From NCBI GenBank assembly GCA_038230335.1, contig JBBRNL010000006.1:62001-126000 (forward strand): DNA of 64,000 nucleotides, written 5' to 3'. Below the pieces are notes generated by a model. It saw only the letters and a list, made by a program, of their open reading frames with translations, was not told where the DNA came from and did no database searches. Below, piece after piece: positions 18,166-25,470 of this stretch. Numbering within the stretch: position 1 is the stretch's first letter; the number at the start of each line of letters is the position of its first letter. The position numbers were made by a program, and so were the translations under genes. Origin of the DNA: JBBRDU01 sp038230335 (GTDB lineage: Bacteria; Verrucomicrobiota; Verrucomicrobiia; Chthoniobacterales; UBA10450).

Positions 18166-19200
18166 GTGCGGGTTATTAAGAACCCGCGCGTCGAAATTAT
18201 CGATGTGTTTCGATTTTTCGCCGCCTTGTGGGTGATGCTCGGACATGCGGGTTACTTCCCGCTCGTTCAAGGTTTTAGCAAAAGCGACCCAGTCGGTCTC
18301 GTCGTCCGTGGAATTTACAATAACCTTTTTTGCGGTCCGGCGGCGGTCATCGTTTTCTTTGTCATCTCCGGGTATTGCATTCATCGACCCTACCGGGATC
18401 TGCCCAAGCTTCCGCTGGCCCATTATTTTACGCGTCGCTTTGTCCGGATCCTCTTTCCGATGGCCTTCGCGATTCTTCTGGCCGGACCTGTAGGCGTTCC
18501 GCTGCGATTGTTTCGGGACACTATCCTTTGGAGTCTGCTGGCTGAGTTAGTCTATTATTCCATCTATCCGACTCTGCGGATCGCCGCCCGCAAGGTGGGC
18601 TGGATGCCTCTCATTCTTTTTGGGTACGCTGCGTGGCTTGCTCTTATTTTGTCGAAGCCGGGAGCTCCGAGTTATGCCGCGTACGGGACTTATTTCAATT
18701 GGGTAATGGGACTGCCGTGCTGGTTGCTCGGATGCCTCCTGGCGGAACGCGACCAGCCAGATCGCACCGAAGAAATCGCCGTCGCCGAGATTTGGTTATG
18801 GAGATTGGGAATCTGGGCGCTCGCTGCACTGTGCAGCGTGTTGCAGTTTCACTCTCCGATCCGGTATCCGTGGACCTTGAATATTTTTGCCATTCCCGTG
18901 TATTTCTGGCTCTACAAGGAAATCGTTTTCCACCGAGACCGGCCGACATCGCAAATTTTTGCCTGGGCGGGATTGTGGACCTACTCATTGTATTTGACTC
19001 ACGAGGTCACTTTTGCCGCTTATCTCCTGCTTCCCATATCACACAGCAACGCACGTTTGAACTGGTGTTTGGCCACGCTTTGCATGCTCCTGGGAGCTTA
19101 CCTTTTTTATCTCGCGTTCGAGAAGCCGGGTCATCTGCTGGCGCGGCGTCTCGCGCGAATGGTGGATCCTCGTCTGAACGTTAAACAGAACCGGGCTTAG
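18166..19200 (+). CDS. Acyltransferase family 3 membrane protein (OafA-like)
   Basis: A GTG at 18166 is chosen over a TTG at 18115 because GAGGAGG lies 8 nt upstream of it. The protein begins with the family pattern VEIIDVFRFFAALWVMLGHAG, the H being the conserved helix-1 histidine, followed by FFVISGYCIHRPYRDLP with the SG-Y-I-x-R type motif at helix 2. About ten membrane segments follow, ending LFYLAFEKPGHLLARRL, the E-x-P motif of the family. Members O-acetylate glycans at or across the inner membrane. This is the second acetylation candidate in the locus. Confidence 0.87.
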   Translation: MRVIKNPRVEIIDVFRFFAALWVMLGHAGYFPLVQGFSKSDPVGLVVRGIYNNLFCGPAAVIVFFVISGYCIHRPYRDLPKLPLAHYFTRRFVRILFPMAFAILLAGPVGVPLRLFRDTILWSLLAELVYYSIYPTLRIAARKVGWMPLILFGYAAWLALILSKPGAPSYAAYGTYFNWVMGLPCWLLGCLLAERDQPDRTEEIAVAEIWLWRLGIWALAALCSVLQFHSPIRYPWTLNIFAIPVYFWLYKEIVFHRDRPTSQIFAWAGLWTYSLYLTHEVTFAAYLLLPISHSNARLNWCLATLCMLLGAYLFYLAFEKPGHLLARRLARMVDPRLNVKQNRA

Positions 19201-19215
19201 TCCCTTCTTTCAAAG

Positions 19216-20436
19216 ATGAGTCGAACAGGGGACGCGAATCTGAGGGTGCTACACGTCATCCCGTCTCTCTCCATCGAGGACGGTGGTCCGACCGTGGCGT
19301 TGCTCGCTCTGGTGGATGCATTGAACGAGTTTAACGTGAGCATCACCATCCTGACTACGCTCGGTCCACGCGATCAGACCGCGCAAAAGCATCAGTTCGC
19401 TCGCAAGGCTGCGGTCGTCGAATTCCGGCGAAACATCGGCCCCTACAAAATCGCCTGGCGAGTCGTGCCATGGTTGCGAGCAAATCTCCGAAGCTTTGAC
19501 ATCGTTCACGTCCATGCGGTGTTCTCGTTTGTTAGTGTGGCCGCGGCACGGATGGCCCGCAGGCATCAAGTGCCGTATCTGGTGCGACCGCTTGGGGTTT
19601 TGAATCGCTGGGGGATGAAGAATCGCCGACCATTTGCGAAGCGCCTCTCCTATGGACTGCTCGAGTCGAAGATATTAAGGAATGCTTCGGCGCTTCATTT
19701 CACGAGTGGGCGGGAAGCGGAACAGGCTTACGAACTCGATCCATGCCTGCGAGAGGTTCCCGCTATCACCCTGCCGCTTCCGATTGCAAGTCCGCCCGAG
19801 CTTGAGGAAGGCCATCCTTTCCTGGACCGGTTTCCGGAACTGCTCGGCAAACGGTGGATACTTTTTCTGTCGCGATTTGCGCATCAGAAGGGCCTCGACT
19901 TACTGCTCGATGCCTTCACCAAGATCGCGGCGGAACACCCGGACTGCATGCTCGTGCTGGCCGGCGGGGGGGATTCTTTTTATGTGCAAACTCTGGAGCG
20001 TCGGATTGTAGAACGCCGGATTGAGAAGAGAGTTCTTTGGACGGGTTACCTTAGTGGCGTGGAAAAGGCAGATGCACTGGCGATGGCTACGATATTCGTT
20101 CTGCCTTCTTATTCCGAGAGTTTTGGCATCGCCGCGGCTGAGGCTTTGGCGAGCGGATGTGCCTGCGTTTTGAGCGACGGAATACCGTTTGCCGAAGACG
20201 CGGCTCGAGCGGGCGGCGCGGTGGTCACGCGTTGCGAGGTGAATGAACTGTTTGCCAGTTTAAACAAACTGTTGCGAGACCCGGCAGAACGAGGTCGACT
20301 GGCGCGGAATGCACGGCGATTCGCGGAGCAACAATTTTCGCCGAATGCGATTGGGTCTGCTCTAATGGCGAAATATCGTGAACTCCTTGCAACCGGAAAG
20401 CCCGCGAAAGAGCAAATTATCGCGCCTTTAGGGTGA
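19216..20436 (+). CDS. Family 4 glycosyltransferase
   Basis: GT4 features: LRVLHVIPSLSIEDGGPTVA (glycine-rich acceptor loop), ILFLSRFAHQKGLDLLLDAF opening the C-terminal domain, and VLPSYSESFGIAAAEALASG with the E-x7-E pair. VHVHAVFSFVSVAAARMARR is the usual central HxH segment. The 406-residue length is normal. It sits 15 nt after the acyltransferase gene and 13 nt before the GT2 gene, fitting a single operon. Confidence 0.87.
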   Translation: MSRTGDANLRVLHVIPSLSIEDGGPTVALLALVDALNEFNVSITILTTLGPRDQTAQKHQFARKAAVVEFRRNIGPYKIAWRVVPWLRANLRSFDIVHVHAVFSFVSVAAARMARRHQVPYLVRPLGVLNRWGMKNRRPFAKRLSYGLLESKILRNASALHFTSGREAEQAYELDPCLREVPAITLPLPIASPPELEEGHPFLDRFPELLGKRWILFLSRFAHQKGLDLLLDAFTKIAAEHPDCMLVLAGGGDSFYVQTLERRIVERRIEKRVLWTGYLSGVEKADALAMATIFVLPSYSESFGIAAAEALASGCACVLSDGIPFAEDAARAGGAVVTRCEVNELFASLNKLLRDPAERGRLARNARRFAEQQFSPNAIGSALMAKYRELLATGKPAKEQIIAPLG

Positions 20437-20449
20437 TATCCTTTTCGCT

Positions 20450-21319
20450 ATGAATGACGTCACGCCGGTGATCCTCGTGTGTAACGAGGAGGCTAACATT
20501 CAGCGGACATTAGATGCTCTCCGCTGGGCGTCGGAAGTCGTGCTGGTCGATAGCGCCAGCACCGATGCAACGGTGGCCATCGCAAAAGTGGCCCACCCGA
20601 ATGTGCGCGTAGTGCGGCGGGAGTTCGACACCCATACACACCAATGGAATTTCGGTCTGGATCAGGTCGCGACAGAATGGGCGCTCACACTCGATGCGGA
20701 TTACCAGCTTTCGCCAGCGTTACAGACGGAGATTGCAAGGCTTGAGCCGCCTCCGGATGTCGTTGGGTACTCGGTCGAATTCGAGTATCGGATTTTTGGC
20801 CATCCGCTCCGCGCTTCCAGTTATCCGGCGCGCGTGGTCCTGTTTAGAGTGAGGCAGGCGCGCTACGTCGATGACGGGCATACACAGACTTTGTGGATTA
20901 AATCCGCGTCGAACGGGCTACGGCCTCCCTCCTACCCCGGGAAGCCAGCGGCTTACCCTACAGAAGAGAATGGCCGGATCGAGAAGCTCGCTGGCAGGAT
21001 TTACCACGATGATCGAAAACCGCTGTCGCACTGGATCCAGGCGCAGGATCGGTACGCCATGTTGGAAGCACGGCATTTGTTATCAAGGCCGCTGAGCGAG
21101 CTGAGCTTTCAAGATCGATTGCGTCGCAAGATCTTTTTCGCTGCACCCGCCATGTTTCTTTATCTTTTTTTTGGTCGCGGTCTCATTCTCGACGGCTGGG
21201 CAGGGTGGTTCTATGTGGCGCAGCGTACTATCGCTGAACTGCTTCTCTCAATGCGCCTGTTGGGCAAGCAGACGAATCTAAAGGTCAAAAATGAGAAGGC
21301 TTCGACAGCGGAGAACTGA
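20450..21319 (+). CDS. Family 2 glycosyltransferase, WaaE/KdtX-like
   Basis: The N-terminus VTPVILVCNEEANIQRTLDA and VVLVDSASTDATVAIA, followed by ALTLDADYQL (DAD metal site, about 80-82), match the WaaE/KdtX-like GT2 group. The enzymatic step here is unknown. A hydrophobic C-terminal pair of segments (FLYLFFGRGLILDGWAGWFY) may anchor it. The last residues, NLKVKNEKASTAEN, and the TGA stop lie in a low-complexity repeat (21275-21327), so the natural C-terminus has probably been replaced or extended. It converges on the GDSL gene, 16 nt away. Confidence 0.83.
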   Translation: MNDVTPVILVCNEEANIQRTLDALRWASEVVLVDSASTDATVAIAKVAHPNVRVVRREFDTHTHQWNFGLDQVATEWALTLDADYQLSPALQTEIARLEPPPDVVGYSVEFEYRIFGHPLRASSYPARVVLFRVRQARYVDDGHTQTLWIKSASNGLRPPSYPGKPAAYPTEENGRIEKLAGRIYHDDRKPLSHWIQAQDRYAMLEARHLLSRPLSELSFQDRLRRKIFFAAPAMFLYLFFGRGLILDGWAGWFYVAQRTIAELLLSMRLLGKQTNLKVKNEKASTAEN

Positions 21320-21327
21320 AAACGACG
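21275..21327 (+). repeat. GCGGAGAACTGAAAACG-type repeat at a gene end
   Basis: AAGGTCAAAAATGAGAAGG then ACAGCGGAGAACTGAAAACG belong to the GCTGAAAACGGAAA family seen at 22175, 23388 and 23671. The TGA in GAACTGAAAA is the stop codon of the GT2 gene. Confidence 0.6.
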
Positions 21328-21335
21328 GGCCCATG

Positions 21336-22094
21336 CTAGGGCAGTATCGTGTCCAGCAATGGTTTCATATTTTGGAGCCAAATCTCGTAGCCCTTGGCGG
21401 TCAGATGAAGCTGATCGGCCATGACATCGGGCGGTATGTTCCCATCGGAATTAAGAAAATGTGGACCGATGTCCAGGAACAGAGTGTCGTTGCCATTGCC
21501 CAGGGTTTGGATCTGAGCATTGACTAGACTTACGATTTTGCGTTCGCGGCTCCCCCGGCCATTACGCGGGAAAATAGCCAATAAGAGAACTCGCGACGAC
21601 GGCAAGTACGCATGAACCGTCGCAACAATCTTTTCAATTCCCTTTGCCACCCACTCCGGTCGTTCATCCCCACACTGTCCGATATTGTTCGTGCCGATGA
21701 GAATCACAACCAACTTGGGCTCGATATTACTGAGTTCACCGTTCGTAATCCGCCAAAGCAAATGCTCGGTGCGGTCGCCTGCCACACCTAGGTTGGCCGG
21801 CTTGTAGGGGGCTAGCTTCTCCCAGCTTACTGGCCCTTGTGTCTGCCAAAAGCTCACTAATGAATCGCCGAGAAATAATACGTCAAGGTCGTGCTTCTTG
21901 ATAACCTGCAACAGGCGGAGATGTTGATCCGGATCCTTTACGGCCGGACTAACTGCGTCCGTTTCTTTTCTGGGTATCATGCTGCCGGAATGAAACAAGC
22001 GCTTGAGTGCCGACACTTGATCGCAACCTTGCAGGGCAAGGGGAGCGAGGATCACAATGCCGACGAACACTAGCAACCTTGCATTCAAGTCCAC
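21336..22094 (-). CDS. SGNH/GDSL hydrolase lipoprotein
   Basis: The product carries the four SGNH blocks: VLFLGDSLVSFW (block I serine), NLGVAGDRTEHL (glycine), LVVILIGTNNIG (asparagine) and ADQLHLTAKGY (D-x-x-H). This matches the platelet-activating-factor acetylhydrolase/esterase-like group, which cleaves ester-linked acyl or acetyl groups. The N-terminus LLVFVGIVILAPLALQGC has a lipobox-like LQGC, suggesting a lipoprotein. GTG at 22094 is preferred to an upstream TTG (22118). Next to two acetylation genes, it may trim acetyl groups from the polysaccharide; that is inference. Confidence 0.82.
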   Translation of the reverse strand: MDLNARLLVFVGIVILAPLALQGCDQVSALKRLFHSGSMIPRKETDAVSPAVKDPDQHLRLLQVIKKHDLDVLFLGDSLVSFWQTQGPVSWEKLAPYKPANLGVAGDRTEHLLWRITNGELSNIEPKLVVILIGTNNIGQCGDERPEWVAKGIEKIVATVHAYLPSSRVLLLAIFPRNGRGSRERKIVSLVNAQIQTLGNGNDTLFLDIGPHFLNSDGNIPPDVMADQLHLTAKGYEIWLQNMKPLLDTILP

Positions 22095-22174
22095 GGATGA
22101 TACGCGATCAGGATTCAAGCCACACTCCCGAATCGATATAAGCTATGCTGCAAGTCCCGGCGGGATCAACCCAA

Positions 22175-22380
22175 GAGCTGAAAACGGAAAGCTGAAATCA
22201 CGCATCGCGGATGCAGTTATCAGTTATTGGTTAAAAGGCGCCGGTGCGGGTTAATTGTTATCGGTTATGGTTTGGAAGCAGGGAGCCGCCAGACCGGTAA
22301 CTGTTTGGAAATAGCAACTAACTCGTGAATGCCACGGTTCGACGACTGACAACCGATTACAAATCACCGATAACCATTTT
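22175..22380. repeat. Mosaic of low-complexity repeats in the divergent spacer
   Basis: The spacer between the GDSL gene (minus) and a GT4 gene (plus) holds GAGCTGAAAACGGAAAGCTG (22175 on), GCAGTTATCAGTTATTGG (22211 on), ATTGTTATCGGTTATGG (22254 on) and ACTGACAACCGATTACAAAT (22345 on). At least two of the families found inside genes are here side by side. Promoters for both genes must lie in or beside this mosaic; none is clear. Confidence 0.65.
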
Positions 22381-22389
22381 CATCTTCCG

Positions 22390-23688
22390 ATGAAAATTCA
22401 CATCTGGTGTCAAAGCTACGCTGCCAATCCAGGCGGGATTCAAACCTTTACACGGTTTGTTGTGCGCGCGTTAGGAGATCTGTATCCGGAGGCGGAGATT
22501 GTCGCCTTTGCCAAGAACGACCAGCCATCGACAGCGGAAAAGCTGACACGCGGAAAGCTGAAATTAGAGGGCTTCGGCGGGTGGCCCAGGCCCTTGCGCG
22601 CGCTGGCCTTCGGTCTCGGTGTGATTCGGCAGGGCGTGCGCGACGTCCCAACCGTTATCATTTCGACGCATGTGAATTTTGCGCCGGTCGCGGCGCTGTT
22701 GAAGCGATGCGCCGGTCCCATACCGTTTTGCGCGATCGGTCATGGGATTGAAGTTTGGGACCTACCGAAGACGAGTTTGCGTAAGGCTTTGCGGGCGGCC
22801 GATCGGTTGGTCGCGGTCAGCGAGTTTACGCGGGAACGAATGGCGCAAGCCATCGGGGTTGAGCCGAGCAGGATCGAAGTGCTGCCGAACACTTTTGATT
22901 CGGAGAGGTTTCAACCGGGGCCGAAACCGCCGGCATTGTTACAGCGATATGGATTGAGCGCAGAGCAACCGATCATTCTTACGGTGGCGCGGCTGGCCGA
23001 AACGGAGCAGTACAAAGGATACGACAATGTGCTTCTGGCTTTGCCCGCCGTGCTCCAACAGTTTCCGGATGTGCGCTATGTGATTGTCGGGGAGGGACCC
23101 GACCGACCAAGGGTGGAAGCGCTGAGCCGGCACCTTAGAGTTGCGGATAAAGTCATTTTCGCGGGCTACGTGCCTAACGAAGAACTGGCTGATCACTACA
23201 ATCTTTGTGATGTGTTTGCCATGCCGAGCAAGGGCGAAGGGTTCGGGATTGTATTTCTGGAAGCTTTGAGCTGCGGCAAGGCGGTGATTGCGGGGAACAA
23301 GGATGGTTCGGCTGAAGCGGTTCTAAACGGGAGGCTCGGAGTGCTGGTGGATCCGGATGATGTTGGGCAGATCGCGGATGCGATCATCGGAAAACTGAAA
23401 ACGGAGAAGCTAAAAGCTGAAATTCGAGGGGAAGGAGGGGAGGGCAGCAGCCAGCAGTCAGAGATCAGGGGACAGCGGGCGGAGGGGAAACGCCCGACGC
23501 CGAATGAAGAGGAAACAGGAGGTGCTGAAGTTGCCTTTGAAAGCAAACGCTCAACGCTCAACGAAGAGCAGGAGCAAGGAAAGGGAGTCATCGATTTTGC
23601 AACCTTGCGTCACGAAGTGATCGGGGCGTATGGGTTTGACCGATTTCGGCTACGGCTGGGGGGGATTTTGGAAAAGCTGAAAAGCTGA
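22390..23688 (+). CDS. Family 4 glycosyltransferase with a long repeat-derived C-terminal insertion
   Basis: GT4 motifs are KIHIWCQSYAANPGGIQTFT, ILTVARLAETEQYKGYDNVL, and AMPSKGEGFGIVFLEALSCG followed by KAVIAGNKDGSAEAV. Two stretches are not GT4 sequence: AEKLTRGKLKLEG (about 48-60) and a ~68-residue segment (about 333-401) made of KLKTEKLKAE, SEIRGQRAEG, RPTPNEE and RSTLNEE peptides from three repeat families. Normal GT4 sequence resumes with FATLRHEVIGAYGFDRFR. The last codons, LEKLKS, and the TGA stop are again repeat. The insertion sits in the C-terminal helical region that normally packs back on the N-terminal domain. Confidence 0.84.
   Translation: MKIHIWCQSYAANPGGIQTFTRFVVRALGDLYPEAEIVAFAKNDQPSTAEKLTRGKLKLEGFGGWPRPLRALAFGLGVIRQGVRDVPTVIISTHVNFAPVAALLKRCAGPIPFCAIGHGIEVWDLPKTSLRKALRAADRLVAVSEFTRERMAQAIGVEPSRIEVLPNTFDSERFQPGPKPPALLQRYGLSAEQPIILTVARLAETEQYKGYDNVLLALPAVLQQFPDVRYVIVGEGPDRPRVEALSRHLRVADKVIFAGYVPNEELADHYNLCDVFAMPSKGEGFGIVFLEALSCGKAVIAGNKDGSAEAVLNGRLGVLVDPDDVGQIADAIIGKLKTEKLKAEIRGEGGEGSSQQSEIRGQRAEGKRPTPNEEETGGAEVAFESKRSTLNEEQEQGKGVIDFATLRHEVIGAYGFDRFRLRLGGILEKLKS
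22532..22568 (+). repeat. In-frame GCGGAAAAGCTGA-type repeat in a GT4 gene
   Basis: ACAGCGGAAAAGCTGACACG then CGGAAAGCTGAAATTAGAGG encode AEKLTRGKLKLEG. The same unit type ends the gene at 23671. Confidence 0.65.
23388..23592 (+). repeat. Composite in-frame repeat block in a GT4 gene
   Basis: Three families follow one another: GAAAACTGAAAACGGAGAAG, then CAGTCAGAGATCAGGGGACA, then CGCCCGACGCCGAATGAAG and CGCTCAACGCTCAACGAAG. Together they add about 68 codons without a stop. Confidence 0.8.
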
Positions 23689-23740
23689 AAACGGAAAGCG
23701 GAGAAGTGACATCTGACGTCTTGCATCTCACATCTGTTCC
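23671..23740 (+). repeat. Low-complexity repeat overlapping a gene end and spacer
   Basis: GAAAAGCTGAAAAGCTGAAA provides the last codons and TGA stop of the GT4 gene; CATCTGACGTCTTGCATCTC type units then run up to the 34-bp repeat. Confidence 0.7.
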
Positions 23741-23741
23741 C

Positions 23742-23775
23742 TTGGTCCCAGGCGATTGGGTCAATAGCCCCTACC
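23742..23775. repeat. 34-bp direct repeat, copy 1
   Basis: Begins TTGGTCCCAGGCGATTGGG and ends TCAATAGCCCCTACC; identical at all 34 positions to 25357-25390. Read on the minus strand it starts GGTAGGGGCTATTGACCC, the GTAGGGGC head seen in other REP-like elements here. The two copies bracket the sugar-transferase gene. Confidence 0.9.
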
Positions 23776-23790
23776 ATCCGGCCCATTCCC

Positions 23791-23817
23791 CGTAACTGAA
23801 TTAAGAATTCAGTTACG
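23791..23817. promoter_or_regulatory. 27-nt perfect palindrome upstream of the sugar-transferase gene
   Basis: Arms CGTAACTGAATT and AATTCAGTTACG are exact reverse complements around the 3-nt centre AAG. It ends 37 nt before the ATG at 23855. No T-run follows, so a transcription-factor operator is likelier than an intrinsic terminator. The surrounding GC-rich DNA makes a chance 12-bp arm of this composition improbable. Confidence 0.6.
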
Positions 23818-23854
23818 CTGGCCCACTGCTTGCGTTATCCTAGAAGTCTGTCTG

Positions 23855-25333
23855 ATGCAAACGTCTGCGCTATCCGAGGAGCCGGGGTTGGAACCGGTGC
23901 AGACCGCCGGGGAAACGCCGCGGCGCGTTGGCGCGTTTAAGGGGTTCGCTGAGCAAGAGTGGGCACCCGCCCTCTTGTTCTTCATTTGCGATGTCATCTG
24001 CTGGGTCACGATCTATGGCGTGCTCAGTTATCTCCGGCACGACGCCCTTTTCTCGAGCGGGTTTGAATTCGCGGTCATCGACCTCATTCAGCTGGCCGTC
24101 ATTGTGCAGGCCTTGTTCATCATCGGCGGTTATAGCTCGCGGGTGGAGATGAGAGGACTGACCTACACGGCCGAACATATTATTGCCATGCTCACGGCCT
24201 TGGCGATCAGCGCCTTGATCTTGTACGCGGCGGCGACGTTCGACCACGCGATGAAGCCAAGCCGCAGCGCGGTCCTCGCCAGTTTTGTGTTGTTTACGCC
24301 CATCTCCATGCTTTACCGGCGCGCCATGGGTTGGAAAGTGGCCAAGCTCTCGGCCAATCGCGCCTTCCTCGTGATCGGCGCCGGTGAGATCGCGGCGAAA
24401 TTCTTTCGTGAGTATCGGCTGTCGCCCAACAATCAGAGACTGGAGTTTGTCGATCTCAATCAGACACGAGTAGGACAAGGAATCTCGGGGCCGGGCACTC
24501 CGCTGGTAGGGGGAGACCTGGCCTCCAAGCTGGGCGAGGCGGCCAAGCGTTACAGCGGAATCATCTTGGCAGAAAGCATGGATCAGATTAGCCCGGAGCT
24601 GATCGATTGCCTTGTGCGCGCGCAGTTTCAAAGGACGCGGGTTTACACGCTGGAGTCGTTCTACGAGGCGCACTGGCGCCACGTGCCGATGGATTCGATC
24701 GATCCTTTCTGGCCCTTGCAGTCGGGGTTTCAACTGTCGCGCACGTCGCCATATCACTATCTAAAGCGGTTATTTGACGTCATCGCGTCGATCATGGGCC
24801 TCGCTGTGCTCTGGCCGTTTTTGTTGATCATCGCCGCACTCATCTGGCTAACGAACGGGCGGCCGGTTATTTTCAAGCAGCCGCGGGTTGGTCGCGATGC
24901 TGCGGTGTTCACACTTTATAAATTTCGCACTATGAACAGCGGCAATGCTGATGAAGAGGTCGACATTTATACGCGCGAAAATGATCCGCGCATCTCCGGG
25001 CTCGGTCGTTGGTTGCGCAAATTTCGGCTCGATGAGTTACCGCAGCTTTGGAACGTCTTAAGGGGAGAGATCAGCTTGATCGGACCGCGTGCGGAATGGG
25101 TGGAATGTGCCGATCGATATAACAAAAAAATTCCATTTTATCATTTCCGACACCTGGTCAAACCGGGAATCACCGGCTGGGCTCAGGTGAATTATCCCTA
25201 CGGGGAGAGCGATGAGGATGCGGTGGAGAAGTTGAAGTACGATCTTTATTACATCCGGCATTACTCGCTCATGCTGGATGCGATGATTGTACTCAAAACC
25301 GTGCACACGATGTTGTTCGGCAAAGGCCGATAG
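23855..25333 (+). CDS. Polyprenyl-phosphate sugar-1-phosphate transferase (WcaJ-like)
   Basis: The 492-residue product has the full polyisoprenyl-phosphate hexose-1-phosphate transferase layout: four or five N-terminal membrane segments, a CoA-binding-like middle domain (FLVIGAGEIAAKFFREY), and a C-terminal catalytic domain with LKRLFDVIASIMGL, PVIFKQPRVGRDAAVFTLYK, FRTM, and KFRLDELPQLWNVLRGEISL then IGPR. PGITGWAQVNY is the conserved end. It transfers a hexose-1-phosphate (often glucose or galactose) to undecaprenyl phosphate and so starts the repeat unit. It is flanked by identical 34-bp repeats and preceded by a 27-nt palindrome. Confidence 0.9.
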   Translation: MQTSALSEEPGLEPVQTAGETPRRVGAFKGFAEQEWAPALLFFICDVICWVTIYGVLSYLRHDALFSSGFEFAVIDLIQLAVIVQALFIIGGYSSRVEMRGLTYTAEHIIAMLTALAISALILYAAATFDHAMKPSRSAVLASFVLFTPISMLYRRAMGWKVAKLSANRAFLVIGAGEIAAKFFREYRLSPNNQRLEFVDLNQTRVGQGISGPGTPLVGGDLASKLGEAAKRYSGIILAESMDQISPELIDCLVRAQFQRTRVYTLESFYEAHWRHVPMDSIDPFWPLQSGFQLSRTSPYHYLKRLFDVIASIMGLAVLWPFLLIIAALIWLTNGRPVIFKQPRVGRDAAVFTLYKFRTMNSGNADEEVDIYTRENDPRISGLGRWLRKFRLDELPQLWNVLRGEISLIGPRAEWVECADRYNKKIPFYHFRHLVKPGITGWAQVNYPYGESDEDAVEKLKYDLYYIRHYSLMLDAMIVLKTVHTMLFGKGR

Positions 25334-25356
25334 GCACGGCTGGCATTGGGGTCCTT

Positions 25357-25390
25357 TTGGTCCCAGGCGATTGGGTCAATAGCCCCTACC
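25357..25390. repeat. 34-bp direct repeat, copy 2
   Basis: Identical to 23742-23775 and in the same orientation, 1615 bp downstream, starting 23 nt after the stop of the sugar-transferase gene. Low-complexity units follow it directly. Confidence 0.9.
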
Positions 25391-25470
25391 TCTGAAACGG
25401 AAAAGCGGAGATCTGAAATTGGACGTCTGACATCTGCCGTCTGACCTGCTGGACGCCAGAGGCGCCCTAC
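25391..25470. repeat. Low-complexity units and a GTAGGGCGCC element at the end of the Wzc-like gene
   Basis: CTGAAACGGAAAAGCGGAGA and GGACGTCTGACATCTGCCG are followed by GGACGCCAGAGGCGCCCTAC. On the minus strand the last part reads GTAGGGCGCC, and its TAG is the stop codon of the Wzc-like gene. Confidence 0.6.
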
